From Ipomoea triloba (taxonomy: Eukaryota > Streptophyta > Magnoliopsida > Solanales > Convolvulaceae), in the NCBI RefSeq assembly GCF_003576645.1, contig NC_044925.1, positions 9,977,705 to 10,041,704 of the forward strand: 64,000 bases of DNA, written 5' to 3'. The notes under the pieces are model-generated. The model worked only from the letters and a program-made list of their open reading frames with translations. It did not search any database and had not been told where the DNA came from. Of the stretch, positions 29,628 to 40,180 are shown piece by piece; the first letter of the stretch is position 1, and each line of letters starts with the position of its first letter. The position numbers and the translations under genes are program-made.

Positions 29628-30016
29628 NNNNNNNNNNNNNNNNNNNNNNNNNNNNNNNNNNNNNNNNNNNNNNNNNNNNNNNNNNNNNNNNNNNNNNNNN
29701 NNNNNNNNNNNNNNNNNNNNNNNNNNNNNNNNNNNNNNNNNNNNNNNNNNNNNNNNNNNNNNNNNNNNNNNNNNNNNNNNNNNNNNNNNNNNNNNNNNNN
29801 NNNNNNNNNNNNNNNNNNNNNNNNNNNNNNNNNNNNNNNNNNNNNNNNNNNNNNNNNNNNNNNNNNNNNNNNNNNNNNNNNNNNNNNNNNNNNNNNNNNN
29901 NNNNNNNNNNNNNNNNNNNNNNNNNNNNNNNNNNNNNNNNNNNNNNNNNNNNNNNNNNNNNNNNNNNNNNNNNNNNNNNNNNNNNNNNNNNNNNNNNNNN
30001 NNNNNNNNNNNNNNNN
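29628..30016. other. Assembly gap in the satellite (389 N)
   Basis: The gap lies inside the 431-bp array. Its 389 Ns equal one unit less 42 bases. The number of hidden units is unknown. Confidence 0.95.
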
Positions 30017-30888
30017 AAAGAGCAAGCCTTGAAAAGGAATTATGAGAAAGCAAGTACAACTCGAACAATGGCAAGAGCAAAACCACCACCTCCACCGCCA
30101 CAAGATGAACCTAATGCAAGAGGAACAAGGGTCCCCCGAGGCTTAACTCATGAACAATTGGCGCTTGTGGATGTGTAAAAGTCAGAGAATTTAATTGGAG
30201 GGAAATACTTTGATCCGAGTGCGCTAAGGGAATTTGGGTTTGAAGACATGGTAAATCGGTTGCTAAGACACCCGCAATGGAGCAAAGTATTCGAATGGAG
30301 AGGACCGACACATATTCCGGTTACGTATGAGTTTCTTGCTTGAGTTGTGTCCCACTAAAACAATAGGTTCCCTATGCGTGGAGTTCAGACTTACATTTCC
30401 TTATTTTTCATGCATTTTACCGCTTTTTTTAGGAAATGGGAAGAACCAAAGAGTAAGCCTTGAAAAGGAATTATGAGGAAGCAAGTACAACTCGAACAAT
30501 GGCAAGAGCAAAACCACCCCCTCCACCGCCACAAGATGAACCTAATGCAAGAGGAACAAGGGTCCTCCGAGGCTTAACTCATGAACAATTGGCGCTTGTG
30601 GATGTGTATAAGTCAGAGAATTTAATTGGAGGGAAATACTTTGATCCGAGTGTGCTAAGGGAATTTGGGTTTGAAGACATGGTAAATCGGTTGCTAAGAC
30701 ACCCGCAATGGAGCAAAGTATTCGAATGGAGAGGACCGACATATATTCCGGTTACGTATGAGTTTCTTGCTTGAGTTGTGTCCCACTAAAACAATAGGTT
30801 CCCTATGCGTGGAATTCAGACTTACATTTCCTTATTTTTTATGCAATTTACCGCTTTTTTTAGGAAATTGGAAGAACCAAAGAGCAAG

Positions 30889-31181
30889 NNNNNNNNNNNN
30901 NNNNNNNNNNNNNNNNNNNNNNNNNNNNNNNNNNNNNNNNNNNNNNNNNNNNNNNNNNNNNNNNNNNNNNNNNNNNNNNNNNNNNNNNNNNNNNNNNNNN
31001 NNNNNNNNNNNNNNNNNNNNNNNNNNNNNNNNNNNNNNNNNNNNNNNNNNNNNNNNNNNNNNNNNNNNNNNNNNNNNNNNNNNNNNNNNNNNNNNNNNNN
31101 NNNNNNNNNNNNNNNNNNNNNNNNNNNNNNNNNNNNNNNNNNNNNNNNNNNNNNNNNNNNNNNNNNNNNNNNNNNNNNNNN
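30889..31181. other. Assembly gap in the satellite (293 N)
   Basis: The gap lies inside the 431-bp array. Both sides are ordinary unit sequence. Confidence 0.95.
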
Positions 31182-31310
31182 GGTTTGAAGACATGGTAAA
31201 TCGGTTGCTAAGACACTCGCAATGGAGCAAAGTATTCGAATGGAGAGGACCAACATATATTCCGGTTACCTATGAGTTTCTTGCTTGAAATGTGTCCTAC
31301 TAAAACAATA

Positions 31311-31562
31311 GGTTCCCTTTGCGTGGAGTTCAGACTTACATTCCTTATTATAGGTTCCCTTTGCGTGGAGTTCAGACTTACATTCCTTATTTTTCATGCA
31401 CTTTACCGCTATTTTTTAGGAAATGGGAAGTACCAAAGAGCAAGCCTTGAAAAGGAATTAGGAAATGGGAAGTACCAAAGAGCAAGCCTTGAAAAGGAAT
31501 TATGAGAAAGCAAGTACAACAGAGCAAGCCTTGAAAAGGAATTATGAGAAAGCAAGTACAAC
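31311..31562. repeat. Three staggered 42-bp duplications inside satellite units
   Basis: Stretches starting TATAGGTTCCCTTTG, GGAAATGGGAAGTACC and AGAGCAAGCCTTG are each repeated once with a 42-bp offset, lengthening the units here. Confidence 0.85.
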
Positions 31563-34500
31563 ACGAACAATGGCAAGAGCAAAACCACCACCTCCACCGC
31601 CACAAGATGAACCTAATGCAAGAGGAACAAGGGTCCTCCGAGGCTTAACTCATGAACAATTGGCGCTTGTGGATGTGTAAAAGTCAGAGAATTTAATTGG
31701 AGGGGAAATACTTTGATCCGAGTGTGCTAAGGGAATTTGGGTTTGAAGACATGGTAAATCGGTTGCTAAGACACCCGCAATGGAGCAAACTATTCGAATG
31801 GAGAGGACCGACATATATTCCGGTTACGTATGAGTTTCTTGCTTGACTTGTGTCCCACTAAAACAATAGGTTCCCTATGCGTGGAATTCAGACTTACATT
31901 TCCTTATTTTTTATGCAATTTACCGCTTTTTTTAGGAAATTGGAAGAACGAATGAGCAAGCCTTGAAAAGAAATTATGAGGAAGCAAGTACAACTCGAAC
32001 AATGGCAAGAGCAGAACCACCACCTCCACCACCACAAGTTGAACCTAATGCAAGAGGAACAAGGGTCCTCCGAGGCTTAACTCATGAACAACTGACGCTT
32101 GTGCATGTGTATAAGTCAGAGAATTTAATTGCAAGGAAATACTTTGATCCGAGTGTGCTAAGGGAATTTCGGTTTGAAGACATTGTAAATCGGTAGCTAA
32201 GACACCCGCAATGGAGCAAAGTATTCGAATGGAGAGGACCGACATATATTCCGGTTACCTATGAGTTTCTTGCTTGAAATGTGTCCTACTAAAACAATAG
32301 GTTCCCTATGCGTGGAGTTCAGACTTACATTCCTTATTTTTCATGCACTTTACCGCTATTATTTAGGAAATGGTTAGTACCAAAGAGCAAGCCTTGAAAA
32401 GGAATTATGAGAAAGCAAGTACAACTCGAACAATGGCAAGAGCAAAACCACCCCCTCCACCGCCACAAGATAAACCTAATGCAAGAGGAACAAGGGTCCT
32501 CCGAGGCTTAACTCATGAACAATTGGCGCTTGTGGATGTGTAAAAGTCAGAGAATTTAATTGGAGGGAAATACTTTGATCCGAGTGCGCTAAGGGAATTT
32601 GGGTTTGAAGACATGGTAAATCGGTTGCTAAGACACTCGCAATGGAGCAAAGTATTCGAATGGAGAGGACCGACATATACTCCGGTTACCTATGAGTTTA
32701 TTGCTTGAGATGTGTTCCACTAAAACAATAGGTTCCCTATGCGTGGAATTCAGACTTACATTTCCTTATTTTTTATGCAATTTACCGCTTTTTTTAGGAA
32801 ATTGGAAGAACGAATGAGCAAGCCTTGAAAAGAAATTATGAGGAAGCAAGTACAACTCGAACAATGGCAAGAACAAAACCACCACCTCCACCGCCACAAG
32901 ATGAACCTAATGCAAGAGGAACAAGGTCCTCCGAGGCTTAACTCATGAACAACTGACGCTTGTGCATGTGTATAAGTCAGAGAATTTAATTGCAAGGAAA
33001 TACTTTGATCCGAGTGTGCTAAGGGAATTTCGGTTTGAAGACATTGTAAATCGGTTGCTAAGACACCAGCAATGGAGCAAAGTATTCGAATGGAGAGGAC
33101 CGACATATATTCCGGTTACCTATGAGTTTCTTGCTTGAGATGTGTCCTACTAAAACAATAGGTTCCCTATGCGTGGAGTTCAGACTTACATTTCCTTATT
33201 TTTTATGCAATTTACCGCTTTTTTTAGGAAATTGGAAGAACGAATGAGCAAGCCTTGAAAAGAAATTATGAGGAAGCAAGTACAACTCGAACAATGGCAA
33301 GAGCAGAACCACCACCTCCACCACCACAAGTTGAACCTAATGCAAGAGGAACAAGGGTCCTCCGAGGCTTAACTCATGAACAACTGACGCTTGTGCATGT
33401 GTATAAGTCAGAGAATTTAATTGCAAGGAAATACTTTGATCCGAGTGTGCTAAGGGAATTTCGGTTTGAAGACATTGTAAATCGGTTGCTAAGACACCCG
33501 CAATGGAGCAAAGTATTCGAATGGAGAGGACCGACATATATTCCGGTTACGTATGAGTTTCTTGCTTGAGTTGTGTCCTACTAAAACAATAGGTTCCCTA
33601 TGCGTGGAGTTCAGACTTACATTTCCTTATTTTTTATGCAATTTACCGCTTTTTTTAGGAAATTGGAAGAACGAATGAGCAAGCCTTGAAAAGAAATTAT
33701 GAGGAAGCAAGTACAACTCGAACAATGGCAAGAGCAGAACCACCACCTCCACCACCACAAGTTGAACCTAATGCAAGAGGAACAAGGGTCCTCCGAGGCT
33801 TAACTCATGAACAATTGGCGCTTGTGGATGTGTAAAAGTCAGAGAATTTAATTGGAGGGAAATACTTTGATCCGAGTGTGCTAAGGGAATTTGGGTTTGA
33901 AGACATGGTAAATCGGTTGCTAAGACACCCGCAATGGAGCAAAGTATTCGAATGGAGAGGACCGACATATATTCCGGTTACCTATGAGTTTCTTGCTTGA
34001 GTTGTGTCCTACTAAAACAATAGGTTCCCTATGCGTGGAGTTCAGACTTACATTCCTTATTTTTCATGCACTTTACCGCTATTTTTTAGGAAATGGGAAG
34101 TACCAAAGAGCAAGCCTTGAAAGGGAATTATGAGAAAGCAAGTACAACTCGAACAATGGCAAGAGCAAAACCACCACCTCCACCGCCACAAGATTAACCT
34201 AATGCAAGAGGAACAAGGGTCTTCCGAGTCTTAACTCATGAACAACTGACGCTTGTGCATGGGTATAAGTCAGATAATTTAATTGCAAGGAAATACTTTG
34301 ATCCGAGTGTGCTAAGGGAATTTCGGTTTGAAGACATTGTAAATCGGTTGCTAAGACACTCGCAATGGAGCAAAGTATTCGAATGGAGAGGACCGACATA
34401 TATTCCGGTTACCTATGAGTTTCTTGCTTGAAATGTGTCCTACTAAAACAATAGGTTCCCTATGCGTGGAGTTCAGACTTACATTCCTTATTTTTCATGC

Positions 34501-34954
34501 ACTTTACCGCTATTATTTAGGAAAGGGGAAGTACCAAAGAGCAAGCCTTGAAAAGGAATTATGAGAAAGCAAGTACAACTCGAACAATGGCAAGAGCAAA
34601 ACCACCACCTCCACCGCCACAAGATGAACCTAATGCAAGAGGAACAAGGGTCCTCCGAGGCTTAACTCATGAACAATTGGCGCTTGTGGATGTGTAAAAG
34701 TCAGAGAATTTAATTGGAGGGAAATACTTTGATCCGAGTGTGCTAAGGGAATTTGGGTTTGAAGACATGGTAAATCGGTTGCTAAGACACCCGCAATGGA
34801 GCAAAGTATTCGAATGGAGAGGACCGACATATACTCCGGTTACCTATGAGTTTCTTGCTTGAGATGTGTCCTACTAAAACATTAGGTTCCCTATGCGTGG
34901 AGTTCAGACTTACATTTCCTTATTTTTCATGCACTTTACCGCTTTTTTTAGGAA

Positions 34955-36155
34955 ATGGGAAGAACCAAAGAGCAAGCCTTGAAAAGGAATTATGAGGAAG
35001 CAAGCACAAGCCGAACAATGGCAAGAGCAGAACCACCACCTCCACCACCACAAGTTGAACCTAATGCAAGAGGAACAAGGGTCCTCCGAGGCTTAACTCA
35101 TGAACAATTGGCGCTTGTGGATGTGTATAAGTCAGAGAATTTAATTGGAGGGAAATACTTTGATCCGAGTGTGCTAAGGGAATTTGGGTTTGAAGACATG
35201 GTAAATCGGTTGCTAAGACACCCGCAATGGAGCAAAGTATTCGAATGGAGAGGACCGACATATACTCCGGTTACCTATGAGTTTCTTGCTTGAGATGTGT
35301 CCCACTAAAACATTAGGTTCCCTATGCGTGGAGTTCAGACTTACATTTCCTTATTTTTCATGCACTTTACCGCTTTTTTTAGGAAATGGGAAGAACCAAA
35401 GAGCAAGCCTTGAAAAGGAATTATGAGGAAGCAAGCACAAGCCGAACAATGGCAAGAGCAGAACCACCACCTCCACCACCACAAGTTGAACCTAATGCAA
35501 GAGGAACAAGGGTCCTCCGAGGCTTAACTCATGAACAATTGGCGCTTGTGGATGTGTATAAGTCAGAGAATTTAATTGGAGGAAAATACTTTGATCCGAG
35601 TGCGCTAACGGAATTTGGGTTTGAAGAAATGGTAAATCGGTTGTTAAGACACCCGCAATGGAGCAAAGTATTCGAATGGAGAGGACCGACATACATTCCG
35701 GTTACGTATGAGTTTCTTGCTTGAGTTGTGTCCCACTAAAACAATAGGTTCCCTATGCGTGGAGTTCAGACTTACATTTCCTTATTTTTCATGCACTTTA
35801 CCGCTTTTTTTAGGAAATGGGAAGAACCAAAGAGCAAGCCTTGAAAAGGAATTATGAGGAAGCAAGCACAAGCCGAACAATGGCAAGAGCAGAACCACCA
35901 CCTCCACCACCACAAGTTGAACCTAATGCAAGACGAACAAGGGTCCTCCGAGGCTTAACTCATGAACAACTGACGCTTGTGCATGGGTATAAGTCAGAGA
36001 ATTTAATTGCAAGGAAATACTTTGATCCGAGTGTGCTAAGGGAATTTGGGTTTGAAGACATGGTAAATCGGTTGCTAAGACAACCGCAATGGAGCAAAGT
36101 ATTCGAATGGAGAGGACCGACATATACTCCGGTTACCTATGAGTTTCTTGCTTGA
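34955..36155 (+). pseudogene. Gag-like segment in the satellite, three consecutive open units
   Basis: In units at 34955, 35386 and 35817 the gag-like frame is open for 112 codons. It starts MGRTKEQALKRNYEE, has a PPPPPPQ stretch, then LRGLTHEQLALVDVYKSENL, KYFDPSVLREFGFEDMVNRL and a PTYTPVTYEFLA end at a TGA. The spacing of KYFD, FGFED, PQWSKVFEW and PTY..TYEFL resembles the N-terminal region of plant Ty3 (Athila-like) ORF1/gag proteins. Differences between subfamilies are mostly amino-acid-changing, and many units have stops, so I read it as a relic carried by a satellite. Confidence 0.5.
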
Positions 36156-36643
36156 GATGTGTCCCACTAAAACATTAGGTTCCCTATGCGTGGAGTACAG
36201 ACTTACATTTCCTTATTTTTCATGCACTTTACCGCTTTTTTTAGGAAATGGGAAGAACCTAAGAGCAAGCCTTGAAAAGGAATTATGAGGAAGAAGCACA
36301 AGCAGAACAATGGCAAGAGGAGAACCACCACCTCCACCACCACAAGTTGAACCTAATGCAAGAGGAACAAGGGTCCTCCGAGGCTTAACTCATGAACAAT
36401 TGGCGCTTGTGGATGTGTATAAGTCAGAGAATTTAATTGGAGGGAAATACTTTGATCCGAGTGTGCTAAGGGAATTTGGGTTTGAAGACATGGTAAATCG
36501 GTTGCTAAGACACCCGCAATGGAGCAAAGTATTCGAATGAAGAGGACCGACATATATTCCGGTTACCTATGAGTTTCTTGCTTGAAATGTGTCCTACTAA
36601 AACAATAGGTTCCCTATGCGTGGAGTTCAGACTTACATTTCCN

Positions 36644-37108
36644 CGTGTATAATATGTGATTTAATTGTTGCGTAGTATAATTACTACTTGTCATTGCATA
36701 TATATGCTGATTGTTGGTCATATTGGTTTAAGTCGGCTGTTGACATGATGCCTTGCTACTGTTATGCCATGGTAGGGATACCTACCTGATGAATATGATT
36801 AATGGTTAGACCCTCGAATTCTAACTTCTAACTTTAAGAGAGCTAACTCAGAATCGCTTGTTCAGCAAGATGCCTCCTAGACGAAGCGTACCTGCTAGGG
36901 AAAGCAATGATGTCTCGGCGATGGACCGTATGGCCATGGCAATGGAACAGATTTGAGTCATCTGTTTGGACAATAGTAAGGAGGAACTTGGCAGACTCTT
37001 GATTAATGAGTGCCAGATGTAGGAAATTAAGGGGAGTAATTCGGACTGAGAGTCTGAAAGTTTGGATTGTAAGTGTCAAAGCCAAAAGGAAAAATCGTGG
37101 CCTGAAAT
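36644..37108 (+). pseudogene. Fragment of a Ty3/gypsy 5' region and gag start
   Basis: After the single N at 36643 comes AT-rich sequence, then an ATG at 36870 opening MPPRRSVPARESNDV and MDRMAMAMEQI. This is a start typical of plant chromovirus/gypsy gag. An in-frame TGA follows at about 36955, with decayed sequence to 37108. It joins satellite sequence at GAATGAGCAAGCC. Whether it belongs to the neighbouring TGTAACCCC family cannot be told. Confidence 0.45.
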
Positions 37109-37152
37109 GCGAATGAGCAAGCCTTGAAAAGAAATTATGAGGAAGCAAGTAC
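37109..37152 (+). repeat. Satellite unit fragment left of the LTR-type insertion
   Basis: GAATGAGCAAGCC... to GCAAGTAC is the first part of a 431-bp unit. It is interrupted at 37152 and continues at 40569 (AACTCGAAC). The last five bases AGTAC are the target duplicate. Confidence 0.9.
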
Positions 37153-37648
37153 TGTAACCCCTCGTCTTTCCGATAAGTCTAAGGGTCGGAAAATATATCT
37201 TTAGGCTATGACATTCATAAGATGATCTCCCGATATGTCAAGGGAATTTTTATACGGAGGTATAGTTGTCATTAAGCTGCGATCGTTCGTGCCGGTCACG
37301 AACCGTAAAATTTTCGAGGACGAATTTTCAGCTCGGATTTCCTTAAAAATTGATGATTAGGCATGTTATGACTAAGTATGAACTTCCTGCTTAGTTAAGT
37401 TGAAATTGGATGAGCTATAAGGGTCGAAATTTATTTCTGATCGTACACCGCGAAATTTCCGCAGTGTACCGAACCTAGCCCATTTTGGAGCTTTTGACTG
37501 GAATAAATTTGTGGTTTCGAAAATTATTCTTTCTGGATTATTTTCCACCGAAACTTTATCTGTTTGGACCACAACTGATATGTTGTGGAGATATTTTATT
37601 ATTTTATTATTTTTTTTCCTAAAGCTTATCCCATAAGTTGGGATTAAA

Positions 37649-37656
37649 TATAAAAG
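37649..37656 (+). promoter_or_regulatory. TATA box of LTR-type copy 2
   Basis: TATAAAAG lies about 496 bp from the element start, the same relative place as the TATA-like box in copy 1. It is followed by a T-rich and GA-rich leader. Confidence 0.55.
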
Positions 37657-37739
37657 GAATTTTTTTTCCTTTTCTTCCCCCAAATGAAAAAGAGAGAGAG
37701 AGAGGTTGATCATCTTCCACCATTTTTTCTTCCAAAGGT

Positions 37740-38096
37740 NNNNNNNNNNNNNNNNNNNNNNNNNNNNNNNNNNNNNNNNNNNNNNNNNNNNNNNNNNNNN
37801 NNNNNNNNNNNNNNNNNNNNNNNNNNNNNNNNNNNNNNNNNNNNNNNNNNNNNNNNNNNNNNNNNNNNNNNNNNNNNNNNNNNNNNNNNNNNNNNNNNNN
37901 NNNNNNNNNNNNNNNNNNNNNNNNNNNNNNNNNNNNNNNNNNNNNNNNNNNNNNNNNNNNNNNNNNNNNNNNNNNNNNNNNNNNNNNNNNNNNNNNNNNN
38001 NNNNNNNNNNNNNNNNNNNNNNNNNNNNNNNNNNNNNNNNNNNNNNNNNNNNNNNNNNNNNNNNNNNNNNNNNNNNNNNNNNNNNNNNNNNNNNNN
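37740..38096. other. Assembly gap (357 N) inside LTR-type copy 2
   Basis: It hides the leader and the place where copy 1 has its GTAAGG splice donor. Confidence 0.95.
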
Positions 38097-38299
38097 ATGG
38101 AATTTTCTGTGTTTATTCGTGGATCAAAATGACCAAAACTTTTTATGGACATCAAGTAGTATAAGTTGGGGTTTTACCATAAAAATTTCAAGTGAAAAAG
38201 AGTTCGGGAACTATTTTTACCGGCTCAATCTTTCGGACTGCGCCAAGCTGAAATTTTCTGAATTACGCTTAGTATGATTATTGATGTGTTAATGATAAT

Positions 38300-38660
38300 T
38301 GTGAGTGTGTGTAATATATATATGATGTGTGCGTGTGGTATATATATACTGTATATGTATGTGTGTGATATATTTATATATATGAAAATAGTATTACATA
38401 TTTATATATATTGGATGTGTAGCATAACCTACATATGTGTATATATGTAATATATACATATTATATATGGTATGAGTATTAAGTATATATATATGTGGTA
38501 TGTATATATATATACGTGTAATGTGTGTATTATAATATATGTACATATATGAGTATGTATGTATATTTAAATGGAGTGTTGTAATATGTATATATTTGGT
38601 ATGTGTACCTTAAGTGAATATGCATAAATATGTGGAAAGTGTTAGGCTTATGTGGTATGC
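38300..38660. repeat. AT-rich (TA)n/(TG)n microsatellite tract
   Basis: Interrupted TATATA and GTGTGT runs lie at the position equivalent to 1380-1970 in copy 1. No coding content. Confidence 0.8.
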
Positions 38661-38924
38661 ATATATACAAATGTGTAGTGTGATGATGGAAAATGTTTTG
38701 AGAAAGATGTTTTGAGAGACGAGACTTGTGAACCAAGTTGAGAATGGTAATTGTTTTCAAAATGGGGACTTGATTTTGTGGAAAATGTCCAAAAGAAGAT
38801 GAGAAAGGAGGGGAAATGTTTTTAAAACCTTAGTTTCAAGAAGTTAAAGAGGACCTTGTCATTTATATTACCTCGGGCTATAGTACCGATGGTCTTCTTC
38901 AATATATGTACGGCAGTATACGCC

Positions 38925-39140
38925 AAGCCTCTACGTCACTTCGTCAGGCGTAGGGAGTTTCTGCGTCACTCAGTCAGGCGCAGGTTTTATTCATACGTAA
39001 AGCGAAGTCTATTCGCCAAGTCTCTACGTCACTTCGTCAGGCATAGGGAGTCTCTACGTCACTTCGTCAGGCGTAGGGAGGCTCTGCGTCACTCAGTCAG
39101 GCGCAGGGGAGTTTTCTATATCACTCAGTCAGGCGTAGGC
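38925..39140. repeat. Minisatellite with a CGTCACTTCGTCAGGCGTAG motif
   Basis: About six imperfect repeats contain CTACGTCACTTCGTCAGG or CTGCGTCACTCAGTCAGG followed by CGTAGGGAG or CGCAGG. The spacing is roughly 34 bp where adjacent. Copy 1 has only single traces here (GGCGAAGTCTATTCGCCG), so the expansion is specific to copy 2. The Arg-rich frame through it is a by-product. Confidence 0.75.
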
Positions 39141-39724
39141 CGTGGGGGTGTGCACACTTAAGTATAGATACTCATGTCATTTTCGGGTTGGTATCAGCTT
39201 TATGGACCTAGGTGGGGCCAAACTAGGGACCATAATGATGAACCTTCGTCCAAGGGATCACGAACGAGACTTGGGGCAGGACCGTAATCCCCATGTCCAG
39301 ATCCGATTTCGGTCTAGTCAAAGAAATTTGTATCCTCAATAAGGTCTCTTGCTTCTAGTCAGAAACTAAGTAACGTTTTCATAATTGAAGACAACTAGAA
39401 GTCATAATTGTGGCATTGACATATGTGATAGACAGGGATAGTTCTGAAAACCTATCCTGTATGAAAAGAAATCAAAGGCAACCTAGTTTGATGAACTAGG
39501 AAGTTTGATAAGGAAATGTGTTGTGACTTATATACTCATTATATGCTTGTGATTATATGGCATTAATTGTTGATTGCAGTAATGAAAGGCATGGACACCA
39601 TATTTGGTAATGTGTATTTACCTTTATGAATTATTTGTCAAAACTTTTATCTGATGGAAGTGACAAATGGATTACCTTACTTAGCCGTTGTGCTAACTAC
39701 ACTTCACCGTGTACGTCATTTCAG

Positions 39725-40180
39725 ATGTCATCCAGTGAAGGATCCTGTAGCCCGGCAAACACTCCTGATCATGTTTGCCCGGGACCTACTTTTGTTGGTC
39801 AGACTTTGCATGACACGCCGGACAGAGACCCCTATTCTCCACCCGATTCTCAAAGCTCTCCAGACTATACTCCAGCGTCCCCTGACTATACTCCAGCAAC
39901 CCCAGTCAGCCCAGTCAATCCTTATTCCTTTTTGGACTTAGTAGATGAGTTAAATGCTCAGTATGGGTACTACCCCATAGAGCTTATTCCCGGTTCTGAC
40001 CCTATCGAGTTCATTGTCCGCTACCCGTGTCCGTGGGACTCCGACCCACGAGATTTTCGTGACGAGTGGTCAATGATGTTAGTCGAGTGTCGCTTCCTCG
40101 ATCACATCATGTGGTTCGAGGGAGAGTGGCACCTCGTTTGGGGCACGTACACCACACCGGTGTACCGAAGTTTGGATTAG
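39725..40180 (+). CDS. Conserved hypothetical protein encoded inside LTR-type copy 2
   Basis: This 151-codon frame starts at ATG 39725, directly after an acceptor-like GTCATTTCAG with a CTAAC branch-point-like motif upstream. It stops TAG at 40178-40180. The N-terminal half is Ser/Pro/Asp-rich with a short internal repeat (SPDYTPASPDYTPATP). The C-terminal 75 residues contain YYPIE, GSDPIEFIVRYP, DEWSM, RFLDHIMWFEGEWHLVWG and PVYRSLD. 50 of 75 residues match the frame at 3066-3503. In the last 30 codons, about 16 of 20 identical-residue codons that could vary differ only synonymously. No known family, signal peptide or membrane helix is recognised. The 22 residues upstream of the ATG are also similar, so a spliced longer product is possible. 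Confidence 0.6.
   Translation: MSSSEGSCSPANTPDHVCPGPTFVGQTLHDTPDRDPYSPPDSQSSPDYTPASPDYTPATPVSPVNPYSFLDLVDELNAQYGYYPIELIPGSDPIEFIVRYPCPWDSDPRDFRDEWSMMLVECRFLDHIMWFEGEWHLVWGTYTTPVYRSLD

Larger units (their letters stand above)
28981..36642 (+). repeat. 431-bp satellite array, block 1
   Basis: About 17 head-to-tail units of 431 bp (rarely 430) run in one direction from a mid-unit junction with caulimovirid DNA at 28980/28981 to the N at 36643. Each unit starts near GGAAATGGGAAG after a TTTTTTTAG run and carries a gag-like segment with a CCACCACCTCCACC proline stretch. It ends with a non-coding tail containing AGGTTCCCTATGCGTGG. At least two subfamilies are mixed, differing in CTGACGCTTGTGCATG versus TTGGCGCTTGTGGATG and in GTGTATAAG versus GTGTAAAAG, the latter giving a stop. 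Two N gaps and one cluster of 42-bp duplications interrupt it. Confidence 0.95.

Noticed and set aside
35700..35830. Splicing between satellite units from the GTATGAG donor to the TTTTTTTAG acceptor, which could fuse gag-like modules into one long protein
   Set aside because: The donor exists only in units with GTTACGTATGAG, and joining the sites puts the next unit out of frame with a stop after about ten codons.
38856..39161. Arg-rich 101-codon frame (RHFVRRRE repeats)
   Set aside because: It is a reading of the CGTCACTTCGTCAGG minisatellite. Copy 1 has no counterpart.
39187..39197. TGGTATCAGC inside LTR-type copy 2 as a tRNA-Met primer binding site
   Set aside because: It lies in the middle of the element, not next to an LTR end, matches only the first nine to ten bases, and has no equivalent in copy 1.
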